Translations under genes and position numbers: made by a program
In this document: piece after piece, positions 33,076 through 43,700 of the stretch
Layout of the letters: every line of letters begins with the position of its first letter
How positions within the stretch are numbered: the first letter of the stretch is position 1
From: Chaetoderma sp. LZ-2023a
Lineage: Eukaryota > Mollusca > Caudofoveata > Chaetodermatida > Chaetodermatidae
Assembly (NCBI GenBank): GCA_034401795.1
Contig: CM067366.1
Location: forward strand, 79,927,647-79,991,646
Reading direction: 5' to 3'
Length of the DNA stretch: 64,000 nucleotides
Notes under the pieces: model-generated
What the model was told of the DNA's origin: nothing
Databases searched by the model: none
What the model saw: only the letters and a program-made list of their open reading frames with translations

Positions 33076-33409
33076 TTAAAGGTGCATATTCACACAAAAA
33101 TGTTTGAAAATAAAATTTTAGAGGCGTGAACTGTTTTTCTTGATGGAAGGAAATTAAATAAATCTTAGCATATGATAATTTCATTCTGTATAAATACATT
33201 AAGTATTTTTAGTTGTGAATTTGAATTAGGGACTCGTGCCTCTAATTCAATTTGACAACTTAAAAAATTATCTTAATTTACACGTAATGAAATCATATGC
33301 TAAAATTTATTTCGTTTCATTACATCTAGACACACAATTTAAGCCTCTAAAAGCATACAATTTTAACAATTTTATTTTCAACCATTCTTTTGTGAATATG
33401 CACCTTTAA
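33076..33409. mobile_element. Foldback MITE flanked by TTAA
   Basis: The left arm AGGTGCATATTCACA (33080) and the right arm ending TGTGAATATGCACCT (33405) are complementary. TTAA flanks both ends (33076-33079, 33406-33409). Inner segments such as TTAGCATATGAT and GCCTCTAA also pair, so nearly the whole 326 bases fold back. TTAA duplication is typical of piggyBac-related elements. That link is inferred. Confidence 0.8.
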
Positions 33410-33467
33410 GTGTTGTACATGTATGTAATATGGTTTTACGCATTTGTTTTGCGTATGAAAATGACCT

Positions 33468-33633
33468 TTCTCCTTCGATCAATACTCACCATTCTGTTAC
33501 TTCTGATATACAGCTGGCCTTGACAGCGGCTCTAGGATTATAGACTTAGAAAGCTTTACCGACTCCTGGGAACCGGGTACCCGGCTCCCCACTGCCATAG
33601 AGCTCATTCTTGTTTGCATAGCAACAAGTGCAA
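33468..33633 (+). repeat. Left inverted terminal repeat of DIRS copy 1
   Basis: It is the reverse complement of about 40370-40540, with landmarks GTTACTTCTGATATACAGCTGG and GAACCGGGTACCCGGCTCCCC. The two repeats differ by a short GAGTACCCGTTTA insertion in the right one. The outermost bases differ between left and right, as in DIRS-1. Confidence 0.9.
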
Positions 33634-34524
33634 TACATGCTTTTCGCATTAAGGATTTTAGTGTTTTTTAAAAGAATCTAAGTGTTTAATCAGTGATAGT
33701 TTGTGTGTTCTGAAAGGATAACTAAGGACTATGGAGAATACCGCCCAGGACAGCCAGGTTGTATTGTTCTTTATATCCATAGTTAAAAGACTTAGGTCTC
33801 TAAATTTCGTTGTGTCGCATGTTCCAATTTCTGACCCCATAGAATCTGGGACGTGTGCTAGCAACGATATATGCCAGATGATCGCCTTCTTTAAACCCCA
33901 ACAGGCGATCGGCAGATATGAAAATAGGTGTTTGCTACGGTATTTCTAACACGAATATCGGCTGACGTCGTTCTCCGTAGAATCCGAGCGGGTGACGTCA
34001 CACCCGGTTGCTCGGATGTTTATGTGAAGAAAAATTTTTTCATTAATTCGCGCATCTTGTTCTGGGTGCTGCGTACTAAAAAATGGTACCGGAAACTTTA
34101 GAATGATCAAGTTTACGTGCGATCACGATCGGTTTGCAATGATCGGTGGTTTCAAAATTCTTGAGTAGATGTGTGGTCTGCGGTTTTACCGTGTGAGACA
34201 GCAGTTGTTATACGTTTTGTTGTTTTCTTCACATATCGTGCTGCGTTCATTAGGAGTATAATTTATATTGATTAGTAAATATACCCTGAATGCTATGCGA
34301 TATGATTCCTGGAGCCGTTACACATCCTGTAGGATCTATTATGGGTGTGTTGTGCTCGCCGCGTTCTTGTCGTCATAATCAATGCGATCGTTGTTGTAAC
34401 GCGGCGGGGTGGGGTGCGGGAGGTTACGGTTAATTTATGAGTCAAAATATTTGAAAATTAATTGTCTGCCTTCCATCCGTGTCTCGTTCCGCTTGTTTAT
34501 TGTAGGTTTGTGCTTATTTTATAG

Positions 34525-36651
34525 GCCAAGCCAGCCCCGCCATCATGTGACGAATGCCATAAGTTTGTCCGTGTAATGTTCAAGGACCATGTCTGTTTTA
34601 GGTGTGCCCTGTGTAATATAGATCATAGGTGTAATGTTTGTGCAGTGTGGTCCGTCGAAACGATGGTTAAGTTCCTTGCCCAGAAGGACTTGGCTGGGTC
34701 TGACGCGGGGTCAGGCGGTCCGAGAGGAAATCGTGGAGCGCCCGGTTCGGCCGGTGGGGGTGCTCCACGTCCCCAGCTGGAGGTGGCGGAGATGGCACCA
34801 CCGGCGTGGTTTGGTCCGGCTATGCAGGGTTTTCTGCATAGCGTTCTGCCCACGCTGGTGTCGTCCCTGCTACCAAAGGTTGGGGGGCAGTTTCTCCCCA
34901 TGCCTGGTACGGATCCTGTCCTCGGACAGGATTCTGAACTGGTTACCGAGGGGTCCGTCTCGTACGGCCCCCTGGCGGTCCCATCTGGCTTCGGCCAGAC
35001 GGGTTCTGTCTCTCTGCGGCCACCTCCGGGTGGTCCAGTAGCGGTGGCCGGTCCGTCAGGTGTGGGAGCCGTCCGCCAGGACGGCTCCACGGTTTATTCG
35101 TCTAGTGACGGCTCTTCGGAGTCTGAAGACGATGAGGCCGAGGAGGAGAGGTTGCTGCGGCCCGTGAAGCCGCAGGTGGAGAATATGGAGGTTGATTCCG
35201 TCCTGGACGGAACCGGCCTCCATTTGTCTGGTTTGGCGCAAGCCAGGTCAGCGGCTCCACCTGCGGCTGAGGCCAATCCGTTACCGTGCACCGGTTCCGC
35301 GCGGCTTGGTTTGTCACCAGCCGTCAGGGGAACCGGTGTGCCGGGCCAGGCGTGGTACTCACCTATCTCGCCTGGTCCGGCAGCCGGACATGGGGTGCCG
35401 TTGGCGCCCGTGGCCGGCTATGGTTCCGCGACGGTTACGGGTCCGTACGGTTTTCCGTGCGGACCTACCCCATGGACCGGAGTGTTTCATGGGGTGGCGG
35501 CGGAACCATGTGGTAGCGGAGTGCCTGGCGTGTCAGCCGTGGCTCCTGGCCGGGAGGCCATGGCTGGCAGACCCGCAAGCATGTCAACGGGTGACGTGTT
35601 TGCGGGGGTATCTTCTTCGGAGGTAGATTGGTCTGATGCTCTGGCGTGGCTAGCCAGAGTTGACCCGTCTGTGGTTTCGGCCACGGCCGATGAAGATGCG
35701 CCCCGTCCGTCGGTTGCGTCGATTAGGACGGGGATTTTGCCCGCGGCCCGGATCCAGTCAGTGGGACTGGATCCACGGTTCATTGATTTGTTGGATGCTA
35801 TTTATAGCAAACAACTAATGACCAAGGGTCAGCTCCCTGCGGCCTCCAGGGAGGTGCGGGCAAGGTGTCGTATTCCGCGGGGTGAATACGACAGGTATGG
35901 TGTAGTCCCGTCGGTCACGGAGGATGACCGATGGGTACTGGGCGTCCAGAGTGCCGGGTCAGGTGGTCCCGGTCCGGCACTAGTGGATAAGGCCCAGGTA
36001 CACCAGGAAGAAGTCCTGGCCCTATGCGATGAGGGTGTGAGGGCAGCCATGAGCGCTGTCAATCACTCCTATCGTCTACTTCAGTCGGTGTGGGCTGAAG
36101 CGGGGGCAGGCCACCCTGTGCCACCTGTGGCGCTATCGTGCGTTAATGACGGCTTGGTGCTGTCAATGGACGCATTGGCAAGGGTGCAAGCGCGTGTGAC
36201 GAAGTCCAGGAGGCAAATGGTCATTGACCATATGCGTCCGGCTACGGCAGTCAAGGAGCGTCTTCTTGGGACGCCCCTGACAGGGCCTAGCATCTTTGGT
36301 GGCCAAGCGCGGGCCATCTTAGAGGACACCGCCAGTATTGCGCAGAATCGGTTAGCGGTAAATCTAGAGCTAGTGCGGCAAGCGCACGCACTAGGGGCTG
36401 TGGGTAAGCCGCTAACAGGACAGCCTTCAAAGAAACAGAAAAAGCATAAGGGTACGGCGAAAGCCAGGCCTATTGCGACGTCTGTTTCGGCTGGGTTCTC
36501 GGAGCCGCCGCCGGCGAAGAAACCCAGGAAGGCTGTAGAGGCTCCTACCCTCCCCAATGTTGCTCCGGACCGCCCTAGAGGTGGTAAGGGCAAGGGGAAG
36601 GGTAAGGGTAAGGCCTCAAAGGGCGGACAGAAGGGGCCGAAGCGTACCTGA
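34525..36651 (+). CDS. DIRS Gag-like protein
   Basis: The first ATG is at 34576 and gives 691 residues, but the frame is open back to 34525, just after TTTTATAG. The Cys-rich start (CDEC, CFRCALC, CNVC) spans that ATG and is also present in copy 2, where no ATG is found. The start may therefore come from a spliced leader exon. The middle is rich in Pro, Gly, Ser and acidic runs. About 35770-36400 is the best conserved part against copy 2 and may be the capsid-like core. The C-terminus is very basic (GKGKGKGKGKASKGG), suited to nucleic-acid binding. DIRS Gag function is inferred from position. No retroviral-type zinc knuckle is seen. Confidence 0.75.
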   Translation, partial: AKPAPPSCDECHKFVRVMFKDHVCFRCALCNIDHRCNVCAVWSVETMVKFLAQKDLAGSDAGSGGPRGNRGAPGSAGGGAPRPQLEVAEMAPPAWFGPAMQGFLHSVLPTLVSSLLPKVGGQFLPMPGTDPVLGQDSELVTEGSVSYGPLAVPSGFGQTGSVSLRPPPGGPVAVAGPSGVGAVRQDGSTVYSSSDGSSESEDDEAEEERLLRPVKPQVENMEVDSVLDGTGLHLSGLAQARSAAPPAAEANPLPCTGSARLGLSPAVRGTGVPGQAWYSPISPGPAAGHGVPLAPVAGYGSATVTGPYGFPCGPTPWTGVFHGVAAEPCGSGVPGVSAVAPGREAMAGRPASMSTGDVFAGVSSSEVDWSDALAWLARVDPSVVSATADEDAPRPSVASIRTGILPAARIQSVGLDPRFIDLLDAIYSKQLMTKGQLPAASREVRARCRIPRGEYDRYGVVPSVTEDDRWVLGVQSAGSGGPGPALVDKAQVHQEEVLALCDEGVRAAMSAVNHSYRLLQSVWAEAGAGHPVPPVALSCVNDGLVLSMDALARVQARVTKSRRQMVIDHMRPATAVKERLLGTPLTGPSIFGGQARAILEDTASIAQNRLAVNLELVRQAHALGAVGKPLTGQPSKKQKKHKGTAKARPIATSVSAGFSEPPPAKKPRKAVEAPTLPNVAPDRPRGGKGKGKGKGKASKGGQKGPKRT

Positions 36652-36768
36652 GGGTACGCAAGCTCCCTTCATATCCGCCTGGACCGCACCTGTGCGACAG
36701 GAACAGCGGTGCCAGTTATACCCGTCGTGCCTAGAACGAAATGGTTCTCACTCTCTCTCGTTAAGAAA

Positions 36769-36782
36769 GGGGGGGGGGGGGG
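36769..36782 (+). repeat. G14 homopolymer between gag and RT
   Basis: A run of 14 guanines in the short space between the gag stop and the RT ORF. It is prone to length change. Confidence 0.9.
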
Positions 36783-36824
36783 TGGACTGCGAGCCGGACA
36801 ACCCCGTTAGACGTCGAGGCGTCT

Positions 36825-38871
36825 ATGGTGGGTGGAAGGCTCATGCGTTTCGTCGAGGCTTGGCGAGGTGTGACGTCAGACAGTCTGGTCCTGGGATGGT
36901 TATCCCAGGGTTACATGCCGGAGTGGTGGGACTTTCCGCCACAAAATCTGTCTTTGGCACCAGTCTGGACACCCGTACCAAGGGAGCCAGACAAGTTAGA
37001 AGCCGTTCAAAAGGAAGTGTTGGGTTTGCTTCTGAAGGGAGCAATAAAACCAGCAAACCGGAACACTCCAGGCTTCTATTCAAACATGTTCCTTGTCCCC
37101 AAGAGCACGGGGGGGATGGAGACCCATACTCAATCTCAGGCCATTAAATTGGTTTATCCATACGCCTCGGTTCCAGATGGAAACACCGAGGTCGGTAATG
37201 GCGGGATTGAGGAAAGGAATGTGGTGTGTATCGATCGATCTGAAAGATGCATATTTCCACATTCCGATGAATCGGAGTTGGCACAGGTTTCTGAGATTTG
37301 CGTTTCAGAATCAAGTATGGGAGTTTACAGTTCTCCCGTTTGGCCTGTCGACAGCTCCGAGGGTTTTCACAAGAGTGGTCCTTGCGGTGACAGCGTTTCT
37401 CAGAAAAGAGAACGTGGCGCTACACACCTACATAGACGACTGGCTGCTCAAGGCAGACTCGGCAGCCAGGTTGAACGTGGATACTGCTCTGACTCTGAAG
37501 TTACTTTCAGATCTAGGCTGGATAGTCAACGAGGAGAAATCCGAGTTGACACCCACTCAACATTTCGTTTATTTGGGGATGCGATTCGACCTCGAGGAGG
37601 GCAGGGTTTACCCGTCAGAGCCCAGAGTGGTGTCTCTGTTAGCCATCCTCGGGAGTTTTCGAGTGGGAAACCACATTCAGGCGAGGAGGTTCCTTCAGAT
37701 GCTGGGCATGATGGTCTCCATGGAGCAGGTTATCCCGTACGCTGCTCTAATGCGAAGACCTATCCAGTTGTATCTGATGTCTCTGTGGAAACAGAGAACA
37801 GAACCCCTGTCAAAACTGGTGCCAGTTTTGGAGCCGATAATATCGCATCTTCTATGGTGGAAACAGCGTCAGAATCTCCTAATAGGGGTTTCGCTGCACC
37901 TACCCCACCCCCAGCTGTCCGTTTACACGGATGCATCGCTGGAAGGGTGGGGTGCCTGCCTGGGAGAACATCAGGTCTCGGGCACATGGACTCTCCCGGA
38001 GAGTCAGCTGCATATCAATCTGTTGGAAATGATGGCAGTGGAACTGGCGTTGGAAGAGTTCCTTCCGATGATCAGGGGCAAGGTGATATTGATACGGTCG
38101 GACAATTCGACAGTAGTATCATATATAAATCGCCAAGGAGGGACCAGGTCGCCCACCCTGTGCATCAGGGTGTGGCACTTGATTCAATGGTGCAGGAATT
38201 ACTCCGTTGTTTTGAAAGCAGCTCATATTCCTGGCCGATTGAACATTCTGGCGGATGCTTTGTCTCGCAGACAGAGAATCCTGCCAACAGAATGGTCCCT
38301 CAACCCACCAGTTCTGCGACGGATCTTCGAGCATTGGGGCAAACCCAACGTGGACTTGTTCGCCACAAAGGAAAATGCTCAAATCATGACATATGTCTCG
38401 CCGATTCCAGATCCAAATGCCGTCGATACAGACGCTCTGGCGATAAGCTGGAGAGGGATGCACGCTTACGCGTATCCACCCACCATTCTTCTACCGAAGG
38501 TATTGGTGAAGGTCAGGGAGGAACCGTGTCTGGTCCTGCTAATAGCGCCGTATTGGCCGAGCAGGGCGTGGTTCACGGATCTTCTAGATCTGCTGGTGGA
38601 AAATCCTGTGCAGTTGCCCGAGATTCTGAACATAATCTCCCAGGCCAAGGGACGCTTCCTACACGAGCGTCCCGAAATGTTCAAATTGACTGCGTGGATG
38701 TTGTCAAACAACGTTCCACGTCGGAAGGCTTTTCTCGACAGGCTGCTGATTTCATCGCGGCTGCGAGAAGGAGGTCAACCTTCAAGTCATATAACAACAA
38801 GGTTAACAGATTTGCAGACTGGTGTGAAGAAAAGGGTATTGATACCTTTCAATCCACTATTCAGCAAATAG
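36825..38871 (+). pseudogene. DIRS reverse transcriptase, RNase H and methyltransferase-like ORF, one frame change
   Basis: The N-terminal part (VGGRLMRFVEAWRGVTSD, then PPQN) is in the frame from 36825. At the G7 run 37109-37115 the protein moves to the frame that is open from 37093 to 38871. The RT has the motif DLKDAYFHIPM, then PFGLSTAPRVF, and catalytic YIDD at 37432-37440. RNase H has SVYTDASLEGWG (about 37920), RSDNSTVVSYI (about 38095) and HIPGRLNILADALSR (about 38225). A DIRS-type domain with [14 protein letters not shown] and YAYPP (38350-38480) follows, often described as methyltransferase-like. The 3' end overlaps the recombinase frame. The enzyme would copy element RNA into circular DNA. 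Confidence 0.9.
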
Positions 38872-39713
38872 CAGACTTTCTCTGTGAGCTGTTCTTTACA
38901 GGACTAGCTCCCGTCACAATTGCTGGATACAAGTCAGCTTTGGCATCAGTTATCCCTTGTCTAGCCAACAGGGATAGTCCAGAGGTGGCCCAGTTAAACG
39001 TGATGTTGAAGGGAATGAGCAATCTCCGCCCGAGACAACCGGTAGTCATTCCAGCCTGGAGTCTATCTTTAGTGCTTAATGTACTGGCCAAGCACCCATT
39101 CGAACCGTTGCGTTCGGCTAGTCTAAAGCATTTGACTCTAAAGGCGGTCTTTCTATTGGCAGCTTCCTCAGCTAGAAGGCGCAGTGAGATCCATGCGCTT
39201 TCGGCAGAGAGGAACCGATTTATTGTTTCTGGAGAAGGTCTGCGTCTTCTGCCAAGAGCAGAATTTATGTCAAAGAACCAATCTTTGAGATATCCCGGCA
39301 AACCGATCATTATACCGAAGTTAACCAGGTTTGATCGTGATGCCAGTGTCTGGTGCCCGGTCCGTGCTTTGACTAAGTACAAGAAACGGACTGACTCGTT
39401 ACGGTCGAACGATAGACATCTGTGGATCTGCCATAAAAAGCCTTATGGCGCCGCATCTATGGATACTATCTCTCGTTGGGTGGTCGAATGCATTCAGACT
39501 ACGCATGAGATGGCGACTGGGCACCAGGTGCAGGGCGTAAGGGCACACGATGTTAGAGGAATAGCCGCCTCGACCGCCCTTTACAATGGTGTTCCGTTAG
39601 AGGACATCATGGCCGTTGCACAATGGCACTGTGAGTCCTCATTTACGGATTACTATATGAGGGATGTGTCAGACTCAGCCAATCCACTCGCTTTAGCTGT
39701 TTTGAAACGATAG
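38690..39713 (+). CDS. DIRS tyrosine recombinase
   Basis: This frame overlaps the end of the RT ORF and runs to TAG 39711-39713. The true start lies upstream in the overlap and is not certain. A core-binding part (STFKSYNNKVNRFADWCEEKG, about 38780) precedes the catalytic domain. Expected residues are Arg in ARRRSEIH (39174-39182), HDVR (His 39546, Arg 39555), QWH near 39621-39629, and the nucleophile Tyr in FTDYYMRD (39651-39656). All are present, so the recombinase looks intact. It would integrate circular DNA without a target duplication. The same frame stays open back to 36825 by chance, across the RT region. Confidence 0.9.
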
Positions 39714-40209
39714 TTAGTGACCACACTGCTTTTCCCCTTTTTTCACTTTGGTAAGAAAAGAACCTAAAGCAGGCATGGTCAAGCGAGAGGATGTCAACCA
39801 GATTGTGTCACTGATGGCCGAACCGGTGTATGGTTGTAGGCGGTACGTCTGAAGTCCTGTTATCATAAGGTAATTCAACAAGTGAGAGTTTTTTGTATTA
39901 TGTATATGTATCATGTTCATTCATCTTATATATTCATGCTCATTCCCAGGCTAATACAAGCGATATGCAGGGAGTAGTTAACCCTCTTGGCATATTGGTG
40001 TTTTCAGGCGAGATACATGTTCGTTAGTTCTCTCCCTTTTCTTAGGAGGAAAAAGGGGGGGGGGCTGTGACGCGAATGTGATTCGGTTCCGTGAACTTGA
40101 CGGTCCTTTTAGGTCTCCGTTAGTCAAGTTTGAAGTCTAAAATCTTTCTCCAAGGGGCAAAATTAGCATGTATGGCTTGCCCCTTCCCACCAGGTTACTG
40201 ATCAAATCT

Positions 40210-40316
40210 GGTGTATATCAGAAGTAACAGAATGGTGAGTATTGATCGAAGGAGAATGAAGGAAATGTCAATTTCCCTTTCTCCGAGATCTAACAATACT
40301 CACCATTCTGTTACGG
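40210..40316 (+). repeat. Internal complementary region of DIRS copy 1
   Basis: GTATATCAGAAGTAACAGAA through GGAGAA is the complement of the element's left end. GAAGGAAATGTCAATTTCCC through CTGTTAC is the complement of its right end. In DIRS elements this region templates joining of the ends into a circle. Confidence 0.9.
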
Positions 40317-40369
40317 ACCCAGCCTCCCAGCCCCACGGAGGCAAGCCATAGTTTTCTCTTGTTTGGTGG

Positions 40370-40562
40370 CTATGCAAACAATATGAGCTCTATGGTAAAC
40401 GGGTACTCGGCAGTGGGGAGCCGGGTACCCGGTTCCCAGGAGTCGGTAAAGCTTTCTAAGTCTATAATCCTAGAGCCGCTGTCAAGGCCAGCTGTATATC
40501 AGAAGTAACAGAATGGTGAGTATTGTTAGATCTCGGAGAAAGGGAAATTGACATTTCCTTCA
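40370..40562 (-). repeat. Right inverted terminal repeat of DIRS copy 1
   Basis: Complement of the left repeat, extended by about 25 outer bases ending CATTTCCTTCA. Confidence 0.9.
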
Positions 40563-40613
40563 ATCCGTGCTTGTTATCGCTTACTGTACTATTCTTCTCA
40601 TATTTGTTCACAG

Positions 40614-40729
40614 ATGAGCCTGCCGAAGGAGCAAATAACTTTGCTGAAGGAATTTGTTCGAATTTGCAGTCAACAGCCAGACCTACTACATCTGCCAGAA
40701 CTTGCTTTTTATCGCACATGGCTTGAGAG
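40614..40729 (+). CDS. ST13: Hip coding exon 1
   Basis: It begins at the ATG right after TATTTGTTCACAG, which looks like a splice acceptor, and ends AG|GTATTT. It encodes [20 protein letters not shown] through WLE, the Hip N-terminal dimerisation segment. The acceptor suggests a 5' UTR exon upstream of the DIRS element. If there is none, the promoter is the DIRS terminal repeat or has been displaced. Confidence 0.93.
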
Positions 40730-43700
40730 GTATTTAAAACTACTGGAAATAGTATTTAGTTTATTAACAAGGTCGATGGAATCCCTGTAGCTGCGGGTGA
40801 AGCGTGAAAAATAGGTCAAACCGACATAGTTTTGTTACGTTAAATCCGTTAAGCCTACAATGGCTGCCTACACAAAGTTAGATTACTGGATGCCAAAACC
40901 CCTTGAAATATCAGCCCAGAGTAAGCAATGTACCTTTCCGGTTTTAGCTATGCCCGCCCATCTCTAGCTAAGCTCCACCCATGCTTCGCTCATGTTGAGA
41001 TCGATCGCTCTCTGAACACACTGACTATCAATTCCAAAAAACTACACTGGTAAGCTGTTGAATATTTTGAAGGCAGCAACAGCGCCCAGTCAAATATTCA
41101 ACAGCATGTTTATTAAATAGCAAAGAATTACAAAGACTTACAATTCATACAATGTGTCAGCCTATTTGAGATTTGATGACGGTCTATATGGAACCCTTTG
41201 TGACATAATGATTGTGACGTCATCATACACGCACTTAGCACTTACGAGGTCACATGATGGATGGATACTCTGGAAAGGTGAATTGTGACTGACTGACTAA
41301 TGAACTAACTAACTAACTAAGGGACATCATGGTTTATTGAACTGCTACATGTATCCACATGACCAGTCAAACAAATGGCTGTCTTACGTGTCTAGTGACT
41401 GCTCTACATTTACATATGTAAACAGACACAAATTTGATCAATACTCGTGGCATTCGCATTTGGAACTTGGAAGAATTTTCGAAGACAAGGTGGGGATTAT
41501 GTGATGCAACCCATGTGTATGTGAACCGTCTGTGCACTTATCGATTGTAAAGCATCTCCTAGACTATTTAAGATAGAAACGTGAAATCTTGGTGATGATT
41601 ATACCTATGGGCAAGGATGTGCATGACAGGCCAGGGGGTCAAAATTGGCCAGCAATTATCGATTGTAATGCAACTCCTCCTAGACCATTTCAGATAGAAA
41701 CTTGAAACTTTGGAGATGACTGCACATATGGCCAGAGATGTGCATGACACTTGGAATTTTGGTATGACACCAGGGGTACGGCCCTGGGGTGGGAAATGTG
41801 GGGTAAAAAATAACATTTTTCCAAAGGTTGTTATGTCGCAAATCATTTTCAAGCCAAAGAAAGAGGAATTATTTTGATCTTGGGTCAAACTGAGGGGTAG
41901 GGGTTGGGATAAAAAGTGGGCACCAATCGATTGTAACGCAACTCCTTCTAGACCATTTCACATAGAAACTTGAAACCTTGGGTATGATTGCACATATGGC
42001 CAGGGTTTTGCATGGCACTTGAAATTTTGTTATGATCCCCAGGGGTTGGGCTCAGTGGGTGGGGACTGTTGGTCCAAAATTAAATTTATCCAAAGGTGGT
42101 CATGTCACATATCATTTTGAAGCCCATGAGTAGTACAGTACAAGGAATTATTTTGATCTTGGGTCAAACTGAGTGTAGGGACGGGGGTCAAAATTGGGCA
42201 CCAATCCATTGTAACGCAACTCTTCGCACACCATTTCAGATCGAAATTTGAAACTTTGGGGATAATTACACCTATGGGCAAGGATGTGCATGACACATTG
42301 GAATTTTTGATATCACCCCCAGGGGCAGGGCTGGGGGAAATGGTGGGCAGAAAATAAATTTTATCAAATGTCGTCATGTCACATCATTTTGAAGCTTGTA
42401 GTTAGTAGACTACAGTACAACAAATTATTTTGTTCTTGAGTCAATCTGAGGGCAGTGGCCAGGGGTCAAATTGGCAAATTGGGCATCAGCCAATTGTAGT
42501 GGAGCTATGCGCACACCATCTCGGATAGAAACTTGAAACTTCAAATGGGGATCATTGCAGTTCATTTTGAAACCCATTACCCATTGAAACTACATTTCAA
42601 GGAATTTATTGTGTTTTGAGTCAAAGTGAGGGTAAAGCTCGAAGTGGTGAATGCGTGTGGATTTGCGATGGCATGGCATCGACTGCTCATTCTAGTTAAT
42701 TAGGTCACTCACCTTAATAATATGTGACCTTTTGACCCCAAATTTATTCACAAACTAATTTTCAAAATAATGATATTTTAATTGTTCTAGTCGCTATGGC
42801 TTTGACTTTTTGACCCCAAATTTATCACAGTTCTTCGGGACACCACGGGCAACCTGCCACCAAGGTCTGGTCAAGACACCACCAGTAGGCCTGTAAATGG
42901 ACATTCCATAACAGAGGCCGGTTTTGGCTGCCATGACCATTAAAGGGTTAATAAGTTGAAAGAAACTTGACTGAGCTGTCACTGCCTTAGAAGTTAGGTA
43001 GTCTTACACAATGGACCTTACCAGTTTTAGTTATACCTTGCCGTGTTGGGATTGATCGATCCCCAAATTCCCTAGCTATCAATTTCCTGAAAACTATACA
43101 GGGAAGCTGTTGAATATTTTGCCTATGGCAGCAACAGCGCCCAGTCAAATTAGTTTCAAAATATTCAACAGAATATTTATTAAATAGTAAAAGCAAACAA
43201 TTTGTACAACAACGCATGGACCGTCGTCAAAAATGCATTCGTGACCTACTTATCGACGTCATTCATTATGATGTCATTGTACATGTCACGCAGTTCATTA
43301 TGACATATGATGGGTGGGTGGGTGGGTGGGTACTCTGGAAAGGTGAACTATTCAATTTAATTGATAATCGCAATTATTTTAAAAAAAAAGATCATGGACA
43401 ATGATTCAGTATATCTGCGTATCACGGACCAGTGTATGTTCGATGTTCTACGTCTTTGCTGTATGCCTACCTTAAAATTTAGGTGTTGAAAATAATTTGA
43501 CTAAGATTTGTTATTTTCATATATACATGTTTAAATATCAATTAATTGAATAATCGCAATTATTTCTTTGAAATAATCGCAATTATAAAAATTGCATAAT
43601 CGTGCGACCCTAGAGTTAGGTAACAACTTCCACTCAAATTAATTTCAGAATATTCAACAGAACATTACTTTTTGTCCTAAATGGCGGGATCTGACCTGTC

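Larger units (their letters stand above)
33468..40562 (+). mobile_element. DIRS-like tyrosine-recombinase retrotransposon, copy 1
   Basis: The 7095-base element has inverted terminal repeats (left 33468-33633, right about 40370-40562) and an internal complementary region (about 40210-40316). That region is the complement of the left end joined to the complement of the right end. Three coding regions lie between: gag, RT/RNase H/methyltransferase-like, and tyrosine recombinase. There is no target duplication, as expected for recombinase-mediated insertion of a circular intermediate. The frame change at a G7 run (37109-37115) and possibly the gag start are the only evident obstacles to function. 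Confidence 0.93.

Noticed and set aside
34623..36593. Several minus-strand and alternative frames in DIRS gag
   Set aside because: GC-rich shadows of the Gag frame, with no family pattern.
36825..38690. One very long frame (962 codons to 39713) covering the DIRS centre
   Set aside because: Only its first 90 or so residues (RT start) and its last part (recombinase) match families. The middle is an out-of-frame shadow of the RT/RNase H frame that happens to lack stops.
42794..42982. Short minus-strand frame
   Set aside because: Lies over decayed MITE sequence (ACCATTAAAGGGTTAA end) and has no protein similarity I can recognise.
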